A stretch of 64,000 nucleotides of DNA from Thermoanaerobaculia bacterium (GTDB lineage Bacteria; Acidobacteriota; Thermoanaerobaculia; UBA5066). A program made the position numbers and the translations under genes. The stretch is from the NCBI GenBank assembly GCA_022071945.1, contig JAJVIN010000017.1, positions 95,251 through 159,250 of the forward strand, given 5' to 3'. Under the pieces are notes generated by a model that worked only from the letters and a program-made list of their open reading frames with translations, was not told the DNA's origin and did no database searches. Of this stretch, positions 35,885 through 46,300 are shown one piece after another. Each line of letters starts with the position of its first letter. Positions within the stretch are counted from its first letter, which is position 1.

Positions 35885-37753
35885 ATGTCGGAAAAGCGCC
35901 CTCTTCCCCGGCTCTTCGGCCCGTTCGTGTTGACGCGATCCATCGGAAGCGACTCGCTCGGCGAGACGTTCCGGGCCGCGTCCGTCCCCGATCCGAAAGC
36001 CCCAGCGGGCCCGCTGAGCTTCTCGCTCGTCCGCACCTTCGACGGAGAGGCGGTCGACGGCAAGGCTCTCTTGCCTGCCATGGAAACAGCCGTCGAGTAC
36101 CTCGAGGAAGTCCGTGGACAGGCCGTCGCCAAGGGCACGGTCCTCGGAATCGTCGATGACGTTCCGTTTGCCGCGATCAACTACGTGCCGGGTCAGACGC
36201 TCGACCGCCTCCTGAAAGGGCCGAAAGGCGAGGGCGTCGCCTTTCCGATCGAGCACGCCCTCCTCATCGGCGAGAAGATCCTCATCGCCCTCGAGGCCGG
36301 GAAGGCCTTTGCGAGAGAGACCGGCGCCCCGCACGGATTCCTGGTCCCGGCCTTCGTGACGGTGTCCAACGACGGAGATACGCGCGTCTTCGGCGGAGGC
36401 CTCGGACCCGGCCTTCTCCCCTCGATCAAGAACGACAAGGCGCGAGAGCAGTTCGCCGCCTATCTGGCCCCGGAAGTCATCGAGACGGGCAAGCCCTCGG
36501 TGGCCGGTGACGTCTATTCCACGGCGGCCATCGTCTTCGAGTGCCTCACCGGCAAGCCGCTTCCGCCGGGAAAGTGCGAGGACGCCCTGATCGGGGCCGT
36601 CTTGGCCCTCAACGGCAACCCCGTCCCGGATGACATCCTCAAGCTCCTCGCCAAGGGCCTCGCTCGCGAGGTCCCCCGGCGCGAAAACGACATCACCGCG
36701 TTCAAGAAAGCTCTGGGCAAGCTCCTCTACGCGGGTCCCTACGCCCCGTCGACGTTCAACCTCGCGTTCTTCATGCACCAGACCTTCGAGCGCCAGATCG
36801 AGGACGAGCGCAAGGAGCTGGCCGAAGAGCAGAAGACGGACGTCGCCGGAATCGTCCAGGCCGAGGAGAAGGCCGACAAGGAGCGGATGGCGAAGGCCAA
36901 GGCCGCCGTCGCGGCCTCTCTCCCGCAGCCGCCGGTTCCGAAGTTCGGCCTCGAGACGTCGGCCGGAACCGCCGCCAAGAAATCCGGTCCCCCGATCGGC
37001 GCCATCGTGGGCGGCCTCCTCGTCGTGGGCGCCGTCGTGGGCTTCCTCGTCATGCGAGGGGGAGAGAAACCCCAGCCCGCGCCGCCCGTCGCCGCCGTCC
37101 CGGAGGCACCCAAGGCGACGCCGACTCCCGTCATCCCGCCGACTCCCATCATCCTCGGCAAGGAAGACCCCGAGTTCCAGAAGGCCCTGCAGAAACAGCT
37201 CGACGAAGAAATGAAGAAGGTGCAGGACCAGATCAAGAAAGAGCAGGAATCGGCCGCAAAGAAGCTGCAGGTGGAGCAGGCGAAGGCCGACGCCGCCGCC
37301 AAGAAGCTCAAGGATGCCGAGGAGGCCGCCAAGGCCGCCCGCGACCGTGCCGACGCTGAGGAAGCCTCGCGGCTGGCGAAGGAAGTGGAAGAGGCCCGCC
37401 AGCTGCAAGAAGCCGCGAGAAAGGCTGCCGAGGCGGCCGTGCCCAAGATCAAGGAAGGCGACCTCATCGACGTCACCCAGGTCGATCAGCCGCCCCAGAG
37501 GACGAAGATGGTCCTCCCCGAGGCGCCCTCGGCCGCGCGTTCCCGGCGCGTTTCCGGCACTGTCCTCCTCCGCGTTCTCGTGGACGAGAACGGAAAGACC
37601 TCGCGCGTCGAGATCCTGAGAGACACCAATCCCGCCGTCGGTCTCGCGGAGGCATGCGTCGAGGCCGTGAAGAAGTGGGAGTGGACACCGCCCATCAAGG
37701 AGGGCAAGAAGGTCAAGACCTGGGTCGTCGTGCCGATTCCGTTCAAGCTCTGA
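35885..37753 (+). CDS. Pseudokinase - membrane helix - coiled coil - TonB C-terminal domain protein
   Basis: 622 residues from the second ATG (35885); an ATG one codon earlier is equally possible. Residues 1-285 align in layout with a Ser/Thr kinase, but the catalytic elements are gone. At the HRDxKxxN position stands HGFLVPAFV, and at DFG stands FGGG. The later helical lobe (APEV, then GDVYSTAAIVFECLTGKPLP) is preserved. A membrane helix (about 368-390) is followed by a Pro-rich stretch, a charged Ala/Lys/Glu coiled coil (about 425-525) as in TolA, and a TonB C-terminal domain (VSGTVLLRVLVDENGKTSRV to the end). Predicted topology is pseudokinase inside and TonB domain in the periplasm. A FHA histidine kinase and a TonB-dependent receptor follow. 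Confidence 0.88.
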   Translation: MSEKRPLPRLFGPFVLTRSIGSDSLGETFRAASVPDPKAPAGPLSFSLVRTFDGEAVDGKALLPAMETAVEYLEEVRGQAVAKGTVLGIVDDVPFAAINYVPGQTLDRLLKGPKGEGVAFPIEHALLIGEKILIALEAGKAFARETGAPHGFLVPAFVTVSNDGDTRVFGGGLGPGLLPSIKNDKAREQFAAYLAPEVIETGKPSVAGDVYSTAAIVFECLTGKPLPPGKCEDALIGAVLALNGNPVPDDILKLLAKGLAREVPRRENDITAFKKALGKLLYAGPYAPSTFNLAFFMHQTFERQIEDERKELAEEQKTDVAGIVQAEEKADKERMAKAKAAVAASLPQPPVPKFGLETSAGTAAKKSGPPIGAIVGGLLVVGAVVGFLVMRGGEKPQPAPPVAAVPEAPKATPTPVIPPTPIILGKEDPEFQKALQKQLDEEMKKVQDQIKKEQESAAKKLQVEQAKADAAAKKLKDAEEAAKAARDRADAEEASRLAKEVEEARQLQEAARKAAEAAVPKIKEGDLIDVTQVDQPPQRTKMVLPEAPSAARSRRVSGTVLLRVLVDENGKTSRVEILRDTNPAVGLAEACVEAVKKWEWTPPIKEGKKVKTWVVVPIPFKL

Positions 37754-37780
37754 GACTCCCCCACGCAAGGGAACTGAAGG

Positions 37781-37813
37781 CCGGGAGGGTCCGCGAGACC
37801 TTCCCGGTTTTTT
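37781..37813 (+). terminator. Rho-independent terminator after the pseudokinase-TonB gene
   Basis: An 11-bp stem (ccgggagggtc / gaccttcccgg, one G-T pair) with a 5-nt loop is followed at once by six T residues. It lies 28 bp beyond the stop at 37753 and separates this gene from the FHA histidine kinase. Confidence 0.85.
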
Positions 37814-37924
37814 CTTCTGGAGCCGCTTGACCAGCCCGGAGACGGCGGTTCCCCGGGGGGCCTCGTTCTTTGACGCCCGTTCCCGCCGAAGACCGCTAGA
37901 ATCCCCCGCAAGGCTTTTCCTTTC

Positions 37925-39598
37925 GTGTTCGTTCTGGAGATATTCAGCTCGCGCTCTGGCCTTCGCCGCGTTCCCCTGGAGCCCGGAAACTACGTAGTCG
38001 GCCGGTCGAACATGGCCAACATCCTCCTCGAGGATGTGAGGTGTTCCCGCATCCATGCGCGGATCAACCGCGAGGATGAAGCCGTCACGGTCGAGGACCT
38101 CAACTCACGCTTCGGGACGTTTCTGAACGGGCAGCGGGTCGTCGAGATCAGCCCCGTCCGGCCGGGGGACCAGATCGTCATCGGCGACACGACCGTCATC
38201 CTGAAGTTCGCTCCCGAGGACGAGGGGGACGACGCGACGGTCAGCCAGTCCCAGTCCGGGGCGATCGACCACTCGTTGACCCTCTACTCGTCGCAGAGGC
38301 TCCTGCAGATCCCGATCACGAGCGAGTCGATCGATCCGGTCCAGAGGGGCCAGTTCTTCGAGCTCCTCTTCGAGGTCTTCAAGGAGCTCCTCTACGACCG
38401 TCCCCAGCAGGAGCTCTTCAACCTGATCCTCGAGAAGCTCTTCCAGGTGCTTCACGCCGACCGGGGTGTCATCCTGATCAAGGACTACACCGGCTCGTTC
38501 GTTCAGGCGGCGTCCCGCTTCGCCGCCGGCGTCCAGCCCTCTCAGTTTCACCTCTCGCGCACCCTGCTCGACTCCGTCACGAGGCAGCGCAAGGGCGCCC
38601 TCTTCGTCAGTTCCGGCTCGGACGAACCGGGCCAGGAGTTCGTCTCGCTGAGGATCCAGGGGATCTCGTCGTGCCTGGCCGCGCCCCTCTTCGTCGAGGA
38701 CGACGTGATGGGCCTCGTCTACCTGGACGTCAGGCTGAGGCGCAAGGAATACACGCTCGAGGACCTCCGGCTCGTCACGGCTCTCGCGAACATCGCCGCC
38801 ATCAGGATCCGGAGCGCCCGGCTGTCCGAAGCCGCGGCCCAGCGCGACGCCGCCGAGAAAGCCATGGCCGCGGCCGAGGAGGCCAACCGCGTCAAGAGCC
38901 AGTTCCTCGCCAGCATGAGTCACGAGCTCAGGACGCCCCTCAACGCCATCATCGGCTACACGGAAATGCTGAAGGAGGACGCCGAGTCGCAAACGCTCGT
39001 GCAGTTCCTCCCGGATCTCGACAAGATCCACCAGGCCGCCAAGCACCTGCTCGGCCTCATCAACGACATCCTCGACCTGTCGAAGATCGAGGCGGGCAAG
39101 ATGGCCCTCGTCCTCGAGACCTTCGACATCCACCCGATGCTGCGCGAGGTTCTCTCGACGGTCTCGCCCCTCGTGGAGAAGAACAACAGCCGCCTCGAGC
39201 TCGAGTGCCCGCCCGGTATCGGCACGATGCACGCCGACGTGACCCGCCTGCGCCAAGTCCTCTTCAATCTCCTCGGGAATGCCGGGAAGTTCACGCAGAA
39301 CGGAACTGTCCGCCTCAGGTGCCGCCGGGAAGGGATCGGAGCGGCCGAGACCCTCGTCTTCGAAGTCCACGACACCGGCATCGGGATGAGCAGGGAACAC
39401 CTGGCAAGGCTCTTCCAGCCGTTCTCGCAAGCCGACGCGGGCACGTCCCGGAAGTATGGCGGCACCGGACTGGGTCTGGTCATCAGCCGGAAACTCTGCC
39501 AGATGATGGGCGGAGACATCTCCGTCACCAGCGAGGTCGGGAAGGGCTCACAGTTCCGGGTCGAGCTCCCCTCCCGCGTTCAGCTCGAGAGCCGCTAA
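37925..39598 (+). CDS. FHA-GAF sensor histidine kinase, cytoplasmic
   Basis: 557 residues from GTG at 37925; a later ATG would cut into the FHA fold. Residues 1-100 are an FHA domain ([30 protein letters not shown]), which binds phosphothreonine. A GAF domain covers about 150-310. HisKA has phospho-acceptor His333 in [11 protein letters not shown]. HATPase shows [15 protein letters not shown] and GGTGLGL. No membrane helix and no receiver. The FHA domain links it to Ser/Thr kinase signalling, of which this window has several members. The transmitter module is closely similar to that of the Reg_prop kinase at 17668-20655. The gene converges on the TonB receptor with a 6-bp gap. Confidence 0.93.
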   Translation: MFVLEIFSSRSGLRRVPLEPGNYVVGRSNMANILLEDVRCSRIHARINREDEAVTVEDLNSRFGTFLNGQRVVEISPVRPGDQIVIGDTTVILKFAPEDEGDDATVSQSQSGAIDHSLTLYSSQRLLQIPITSESIDPVQRGQFFELLFEVFKELLYDRPQQELFNLILEKLFQVLHADRGVILIKDYTGSFVQAASRFAAGVQPSQFHLSRTLLDSVTRQRKGALFVSSGSDEPGQEFVSLRIQGISSCLAAPLFVEDDVMGLVYLDVRLRRKEYTLEDLRLVTALANIAAIRIRSARLSEAAAQRDAAEKAMAAAEEANRVKSQFLASMSHELRTPLNAIIGYTEMLKEDAESQTLVQFLPDLDKIHQAAKHLLGLINDILDLSKIEAGKMALVLETFDIHPMLREVLSTVSPLVEKNNSRLELECPPGIGTMHADVTRLRQVLFNLLGNAGKFTQNGTVRLRCRREGIGAAETLVFEVHDTGIGMSREHLARLFQPFSQADAGTSRKYGGTGLGLVISRKLCQMMGGDISVTSEVGKGSQFRVELPSRVQLESR

Positions 39599-39604
39599 GG
39601 CCGC

Positions 39605-42385
39605 TTAGAAGTTGAACCTCGCGCCGAGCTGGAAGATCCGTCCCGGGCCGTAGAGGGTCGGCGCCCCAAAGTTCGGCTGGTTCTCGACATTCTGGACGGA
39701 GAGAACGTTCTCGTGGTCGGTGATGTTGGTACAGACCGCGACGAGCTCGATACCGGCCTTCTCGGAGAACGAGATCATCTTCGAGATCCTGAGGTCGAGG
39801 GTGAACTGGTCCGGCAGCGTGCCCGAGTTCCGGCCGACACCGGCCGGCCTGTCCGAGAGCGGATCCCCATTCTGGTTTCTGTCATAGCCCGCCAGGATGT
39901 TGTAGGGGAGGTCTTTCTTCCAGTCGAGGATGAGGGCGATCGTCCAGTCCCGGGTGAAGGCATTCCCGCCGCGGCCCACGTTGGAAAAGATCCCCGTCGC
40001 CACGATCTTGTGCTTGGGGGCGTGAATCGACGGTCCCCGCTCGTCGGCCGGATTGAGGGGATCCTGCGGCTGGAACTCCGTGAGCCAGTCGATGTAGTCG
40101 TCCTCGGAATCGGCGTAGGTGTAGAACGTCGTGAACTCGAAGAGCCCGCCGAGGCGGCTGATGAGACCCACCGTCGCGCCCGTGTACCAGGAGTTGCCCG
40201 TCGATTCGTAGAGGAATATGTCGGAGTAGGCGGGATTGGGCCGGCCCGTGGGCGGCTTCGTGATGGGGTTGATGTTGCGGTTCGTCAGGATGTCGCGGCC
40301 CCGCGCCCAGACGAAATCGACGCTCGTCAGGAGCTTGCGGCCGAACTCGACCTCGAACCCCAGATTCGCCTGATCCGTGTAGGCACTGCTGAACTCGCCC
40401 GGCTGCAGAATCGTCGGCGGGACAACCGAGCTGCCCGCGGAGGCGGCGTCGGGGAACCGGCGGTCCGGCAGGATGTTCCAGGGAACCAGGGGCGACGGCC
40501 CACCCTGAATCGTGCGGACGAGAGTCTGGACCTTCACTCCGTTCTGGATGTTCACGGCGAACATCGGTCCGACCGCCACGGTCCCGACGAAGCGGCCGTA
40601 CCCGCCCTTCACGCGGAAGTTCTCGAGCGGAGCATAGGAGAAGGAGGCCCGGGGCGAGAACGTCGAGTCCGAGGGGAACGGATCGATCGGGTTCTCGTAG
40701 TCGTAGCGCGCCCCCAGACGCAGGATGAACTTGGCCGAGAGGTCGAGGTCCGCCTGGAGGAACCCTCCGAGCTGGTAGGCCGTCTCGTCTCCGGTCGGAT
40801 CCCCGAAACCCTGGGCAAAGACCGCGGGAACCCCGGCCGCGAAGGCTTGACGAACCGTTAACCCCTGCGGGAAAGCCTGGGAGGCCGGAAGGGCAGAGAA
40901 CCGGTAGAGACCAAAGAAATTGAGCGGGAGCTGACCCTGAAGGTTGTAATGGGTCAGGTCGAACCCAACCTTCACCTTGAGCGGACTGTTCTCCTTCCCC
41001 GGCTGGAAGGAGAAGGCATCGAACAGCTGGAAGAGCGTGCCGTCACGGACCTGGCCCAGAAGGCGCTGCGTCCCCGCCGTGGCCACGCCGGGCAGAGTGA
41101 TGGAGACTCCCCTCTTCGGATCGAGCGTGGCGAGGTCCAGGGTCCCGTTGCTGTAGAGCAGCCGGACCTCGTTGAACGAGTGCGCTCCGAACACGGAAGT
41201 CAGGGAGGCCGCGCCGGTGATGTCCTCGGAATCACGGAACCCGCCCGCTGTCTTGGCCACGAGACCGCCCCAGGCCTGCGCGTTTTCGTCCTTGCCCTTC
41301 GACCAGTTTCCTCTCAGGGTGAAGATGTGGGAGGGCGAGAACTGGTGATCGATCTTCGCCACGAGTGCATCCGAACGCAGGATGTAGGGCACGTTGCCGT
41401 TCTCGACCTCGAACCCCTTGCTCCTCAAGAGCGTGATGTCGTCGGGCAGGATCGTCACGGGATTCGCCGTGTCGGTTGACTGCCGCTCGTACGCCGCGAA
41501 GAAGAAGCTCCGGTCTTTCACGAGCCGGCCCCCGACCGACGCCCCGAACCGGTGGTCGTCCAGCGGGACCTTCTCTCCCGTCAGGGGGTCCTCGCTGGAA
41601 AGGCTGTCACTTCTGTAGAAGTAGAAGAGGCTCCCGCCGAAGTCGTTCGTGCCGGACTTCGTCACGATGTTGATGATTCCCGCCGCAGTCCGGCCGTACT
41701 CGGCGCTGTAGGGATTCGAGATGACCTGGTACTCCTGCACCGCATCCTGGGAGAACTGCGCGCGGACAGCTCCGGACGCCTGGTCGTTGTTGTCGAATCC
41801 GTCGACCGCGAGGTAGTTGTACCTCGGGCTGACCCCGTTGATCGAGAAGCCCGAGGAGGCCGCCGCCCCGCTCTGCGGGCCCCGGTCCTCCGAAACGCGA
41901 GGCGTGGTCAGCGAGAAGGACAGAAAGTTTCGCGAGACGTTCGGAAGACTCTGAATCTGCTGACTGTTGATCCCCAAGGAAAGATCCGTCTTCGTCAGGT
42001 CGAGGAGCGCGGCCTCGGCGGTGACCGTCACCGCGGCCTCCGCGGCCTGGGCCGGCTTCAGCACGATGGCGATCGCCGTCGCCTGACCGAGGTTCACCCG
42101 GACGTTCTCCACTCGAGTCGGCGCAAAGAGCGCGAGCTCCGCCGAGACCGTGTAGACGCCCGGGGAGAGCAAGGGCACCGTGAACCCCCCCTCGACATCC
42201 GTCGTGTGGGACCGGGCCAGACCCGTCTCTCGGTTCGTCGCGGTGACGATCACTCCGGGCAGGCCGAGCCCCCCCTCGTCCTTGACTCGGCCTCGGATGT
42301 CACCGCTAGTGGTTCCCGTCGTCTGCGCGAAGGCAGGGCCGGCGAGAAGAAAAAGGGCCGATAGAAAGAGAACTCCACGCCGCAT
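39605..42385 (-). CDS. TonB-dependent outer-membrane receptor with carboxypeptidase-regulatory domain
   Basis: 926 residues with a signal peptide (cleavage near AFA-Q, about 20). Residues about 25-110 are a CarboxypepD_reg-like beta domain (GDIRGRVKDEGGLGLPGV). The plug follows (VDGFDNNDQASGAVRAQFSQ) and then a long barrel ending in the aromatic C-terminus FQLGARFNF. This type is common in Acidobacteriota and Bacteroidota. The cargo is unknown. The ATG is preceded by GAGGAGG. A 7-bp inverted repeat sits 12 to 33 bases upstream of the start. It lies 1.9 kb from the pseudokinase-TonB gene, which could supply its TonB partner (inference). Confidence 0.92.
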   Translation of the reverse strand: MRRGVLFLSALFLLAGPAFAQTTGTTSGDIRGRVKDEGGLGLPGVIVTATNRETGLARSHTTDVEGGFTVPLLSPGVYTVSAELALFAPTRVENVRVNLGQATAIAIVLKPAQAAEAAVTVTAEAALLDLTKTDLSLGINSQQIQSLPNVSRNFLSFSLTTPRVSEDRGPQSGAAASSGFSINGVSPRYNYLAVDGFDNNDQASGAVRAQFSQDAVQEYQVISNPYSAEYGRTAAGIINIVTKSGTNDFGGSLFYFYRSDSLSSEDPLTGEKVPLDDHRFGASVGGRLVKDRSFFFAAYERQSTDTANPVTILPDDITLLRSKGFEVENGNVPYILRSDALVAKIDHQFSPSHIFTLRGNWSKGKDENAQAWGGLVAKTAGGFRDSEDITGAASLTSVFGAHSFNEVRLLYSNGTLDLATLDPKRGVSITLPGVATAGTQRLLGQVRDGTLFQLFDAFSFQPGKENSPLKVKVGFDLTHYNLQGQLPLNFFGLYRFSALPASQAFPQGLTVRQAFAAGVPAVFAQGFGDPTGDETAYQLGGFLQADLDLSAKFILRLGARYDYENPIDPFPSDSTFSPRASFSYAPLENFRVKGGYGRFVGTVAVGPMFAVNIQNGVKVQTLVRTIQGGPSPLVPWNILPDRRFPDAASAGSSVVPPTILQPGEFSSAYTDQANLGFEVEFGRKLLTSVDFVWARGRDILTNRNINPITKPPTGRPNPAYSDIFLYESTGNSWYTGATVGLISRLGGLFEFTTFYTYADSEDDYIDWLTEFQPQDPLNPADERGPSIHAPKHKIVATGIFSNVGRGGNAFTRDWTIALILDWKKDLPYNILAGYDRNQNGDPLSDRPAGVGRNSGTLPDQFTLDLRISKMISFSEKAGIELVAVCTNITDHENVLSVQNVENQPNFGAPTLYGPGRIFQLGARFNF

Positions 42386-42396
42386 AGGAACCTCCT

Positions 42397-42418
42397 CGAA
42401 ATCGATCGGATGATTTCG
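42397..42418. promoter_or_regulatory. Operator-like inverted repeat upstream of the TonB receptor
   Basis: cgaaatc and gatttcg form a perfect 7-bp dyad around an 8-nt centre, just upstream of the SD of the TonB receptor. Its position could let a repressor block transcription or an RNA hairpin block initiation. A weak TTGCGT/TAGGAT promoter pair lies upstream on the minus strand (about 42425-42455). Seen by eye only. Confidence 0.25.
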
Positions 42419-42595
42419 CGCATCCTATTGACTTACGCGGCTTGAACGCAAACCCGCGTTAACGCTGGGGGGAGCCGGGAGGCGCAGAATTCCCCTCGCT
42501 CTCGACGATTCCCCGGTGTGCCCCCAGGCGGTCCGTGCGAGCCGGTCCGATCGAGCCGGACGCTAAAATTCCTCGAATCAGTGGAGGTGAATCCC

Positions 42596-43282
42596 ATGAG
42601 GAAACCCCAAATCGGCGTCGTTCTCGCGGGCTGCGGCGTCTACGACGGCGCGGAGATCCACGAGTCGGTCCTGACCCTTCTCGCCCTCGAGAAGGCCGGG
42701 GCACACGCGCTCTGCTTCGCCCCGAACGTTGCTCAGGCCCATGTCGTCAATCACCTTTCGGGACAGGTCGCCGAGGGCGAAACACGGAATGTCCTCGTCG
42801 AGGCGGCCCGCATCGCCCGGGGCAACATCACCGATCTTGCGAAGCTGGATCCGGCGGCGCTGGACGCCATCATCCTGCCGGGCGGCTTTGGAGCGGCCAA
42901 GAACCTCTGTGACTTCGCATTCGCGGGGCCAGACTGCACCGTGAATCCCGATGTGGCGCGCGCCGTCCAGGGCCTTCACGCCGCCGGCAAGCCGGTCGGG
43001 GCCGTCTGCATCGCTCCCGTCATCCTCGCCAGGCTCCTGGGCGAGGAGAAGCCCAGGGTGACGATCGGAACCGACAAGGGAACCGCGTCCGCGATCGAGA
43101 AGATGGGGGGCTGTCACATCGACTGCGCGGTCGAGGGGATGGTCGTCGACGAGGACAGGCGCGTCGTCACCACACCCGCATACATGCTCGCGAACTCGAT
43201 TTCCGAGGCCGCGGCGGGGATCGAGAAGCTCGTCTTCGAGGTCGTCAAGATGGCTCGGGCCGGGGTTTCCACCATCGCCTGA
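42596..43282 (+). CDS. elbB: Isoprenoid biosynthesis glyoxalase ElbB (DJ-1/PfpI superfamily)
   Basis: 228 residues from ATG at 42596, which has a strong SD (GGAGGTGA, 42583-42590). The family pattern VLAGCGVYDGAEIHE opens the protein. FAPNVAQAHVVNH and ILPGGFGAAKNLCDFA follow, and the nucleophile elbow Cys lies in AVCIAPVILA. ElbB proteins have weak glyoxalase activity and are linked to isoprenoid production in E. coli; the true substrate is unsettled. A TAAAAT -10-like box at 42564-42569 may be part of its promoter. Confidence 0.93.
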   Translation: MRKPQIGVVLAGCGVYDGAEIHESVLTLLALEKAGAHALCFAPNVAQAHVVNHLSGQVAEGETRNVLVEAARIARGNITDLAKLDPAALDAIILPGGFGAAKNLCDFAFAGPDCTVNPDVARAVQGLHAAGKPVGAVCIAPVILARLLGEEKPRVTIGTDKGTASAIEKMGGCHIDCAVEGMVVDEDRRVVTTPAYMLANSISEAAAGIEKLVFEVVKMARAGVSTIA

Positions 43283-43345
43283 GGAGAGGCAGGCCGGGCC
43301 CGGCACCGAGAAGCGAGGCCCCGTCCCGGGGGAGAATCGACGGTG

Positions 43346-46300
43346 ATGCCTTTCTTTTCGGTCTTCCGCAGCGGATTCCTCGCTGTTGCCGTCCTCCTCC
43401 CCGCTGTCTCCGCCGCCGGGTCGGAGCCCTCGCGGCCGCTCCCAGATGTCCCCCGAAGGCTCTCGGACCCTCCCTGCCGGGCAGACCTCTGCGGCGCAGA
43501 CCTCGTTGCGGCAGAGGAGTTTCTGGGTCCAGGGGCCTCTGGTCCCTCGCGCCCTCGTTCCGCCTTCCCTGAAAGAAGAACCAAAGGAGCATTCCCCGCC
43601 GCGAGCGCTCCTGCCGGAACCAGGAGCCCACGGACGGGCTTCTCGGCGCCGGGGCAGAACACCCGGGTCAACGACCCGTCGATGGACGAGACCGGACACA
43701 CGAACAGCCAGACCTCGATCGCGGTGGCGGGGTCGAGGATCCTCATCGGCTTCAACGACGCGAGCCCGAACGCAGCCGGGTACGCCTTCTCGACGGATGC
43801 GGGCGCGTCGTTCTCACACCGCAGACTCCCGGCACAGGCAGTCGCCCCGCTCGGTGACGCCTTTGTCGCTTTCGGGCCCTCGGGCGAAGCCTACCTCGCC
43901 ACCCTGATCGAGAACTCCTGGGGAGCCTCTTCGGTGGGCGTCGCGAGATCGATGGATGGAGGAGCCACGTTCGGACCGCTCGTCGACGCGGCAGAGAAGA
44001 TCGTGGACGCGCTCGACCTGCAGGATCAGCCCAGGATCGCCGTGGACACCGCCGCCTCTTCTCCCAGAAAGGGATACATCTATCTGACCTGGACGTACCT
44101 CCTTCAGGGTCTCTACCCCACGATCCTCTTCTGCCGTTCAAGAGATGGGGGAGCAACCTTCGAGTCACACTGGCAGATGTCGCGGCTGGATGGAGTCTCG
44201 GTCGGCAGCCCTGTCCTGTCCGTCGCCCCGAACGGAGACGTGTACCTCGCCTACGAGGACGCACACATCTCCCCGGCGGCCATCACGTTCCTCAGATCGA
44301 CGGACGGCGGAGCGACCTGGAGCAGCCCGAAAACGGTGGCCACCTTCACCCCTCTCTCGATCCTGACGGGGGGAAGCAGCGTCGCCGCCGACAGCTATCC
44401 CGCCATGGCCGTCGACGGGAAGGGAGTCATCCACATCGCATGGGCGGCTCCCTCGTCGTCCACGCGGATCGACAGGTCGGACATCTTCTACAGCCGGTCG
44501 ACGGATCGGGGGATCTCCTTCTCCACTCCCCGGAAGGTGAACGACGACGCGACGGCGACGACGCAGGCCTTCCCGGCCATCGCGGCGACCTCGGATGGGT
44601 ACGTCGGCATCACGTGGTCCGACAGACGAAACGATCCCGTCCATGACGGGTACAACGACAGGTACATGACGATCTCGCCGGACGGCGGCGTCACGTTCGG
44701 CAACAACTTCCGGGTCACGGATCAGAGCTCGACGTACGGACCTTCCGAACGCCAGTTGAGCCGCGGCTACCACGGAGCCTTCGACGGAATCGCCGCGGAC
44801 TCGGACACCTTCTATCTCTCGTGGAGCGACGAAAGGGGGACCGACCCGGACGTCTATTTCACGAAAGTGCCAAAGACAGCCTCCGCAACGAGCGCCGGCT
44901 TCGGCCTGGTGCCGGACGAACCCCAGGTGACCATCAGGGCCGGGGAGAGCGTCTCCCTAGGCCTCTCGACCTTCTCGGAAGGGGACTTCCGCGGTCCCTT
45001 GACGTTGTCCGCCTCGATCCCGGTGGAAGGCCTCTCGTCCTCGTACGAGAAGGCCACCGTCAATGCCGGCGGCTCGACACGCCTGACGCTTTCGTCCTCA
45101 GCCTTCGCAACCCCGGGCGACCACGTCCTCACGCTCAGCGCGAGCGCGGACGGGATGAAACGTTCGACCACTCTGAGGCTGACCGTGCTTCCCGCCAGCC
45201 GGACGCTCGGATCTCCCACCAATCTGACCCGGACCCCGGGATTCACCTCCGGAATGGGAGTGATCCGGGATCCGGCCGGAAGGCTCCACCTTCTCTTCGA
45301 GGACGACTCGCTCGCGGTTTCGGGAATGGACATCTTCTATCTCCGTTCCACGGACGAAGGCCTCTCGTTCTCGAGCGCCAGGAAGCTCAACGAGGCGGGA
45401 TCGGCAGGCCTGGAGTCCGCGCTGGCGGCCGACGGCGCGGGACGAGTCCTGGCCGTGTGGGCCGGCCGGCGCTCGGGAGACACCTCGACCCGGGTCTTCG
45501 TCGCGAGATCGACGGATGGCGGAGCGACCTTCTCTGCTTCGGTGCCCGTCAGCCCGGCCGGCCACGAGGCTCGCTTTCCGGCTGTCGCCCTGGATGGTGC
45601 CGGGAACGCACTGATCGCGTACTTCCAGGTCGGCTCGAACCCCTCGACACTGGAGACCATGCGTTCGACCGACGGCGGAGCGAGTTTCGCCGCCCCTTCC
45701 CGGGTGCCCGACATCGACGCGGCCCAGATCTCGCGCCCCGCGCTCGCGTTCGATTCGAAGGGAACCGCGTTTCTCGGCTACACGGCACAGATTGGAACCG
45801 TCCTGTCGTCGGCAAGGGTTGCCGTCGCCCAGAAAGGCCAGGCCTTTCAGTCGATCGTCGTCGTCTCCGAACCGAGCCGGGCGAATGCCTTCGGCACGGA
45901 GGTCGCCGTCGGGCCAGACGACAACGTCGCTGTCGCCTACTACGCGCGTCTCGTCTCGCCCGATCTCGAGTCGAACCGGGAGATCTTCTTCACTCGCTCC
46001 ACCGACTCCGGAAAGACGTACTCCACCCCCGTCAACGTTTCCGGGAACCCGGGACAGTCCAGCTTTCCCGCAATCGCCGTGGAACCCTCGGGCGCCATCT
46101 CCATCGCATGGGAGGACACGTCCGACAACAACCAGGCGGATGTCTTCCTCAGCCGCTCGACGGACGCGGGCCGGACCTTCTCGCAGCCGTTGAATGTCTC
46201 CGCGACGCCGGGGCTCTCGGGCAGCGTCGCGAACCCGCTCGCCGTCGTCCCGGTTGGAGGCTCCGGCCGGACCCTCGTGGTCCCCGGGGCGGGCGAGTCC

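Noticed and set aside
35432-38056. An 874-codon open frame on the minus strand over mltG, the pseudokinase gene and the FHA kinase.
   Set aside because: It runs antisense to three well supported genes, has no recognisable domain and has the Arg/Gly/Asp-rich composition of a GC-rich antisense shadow.
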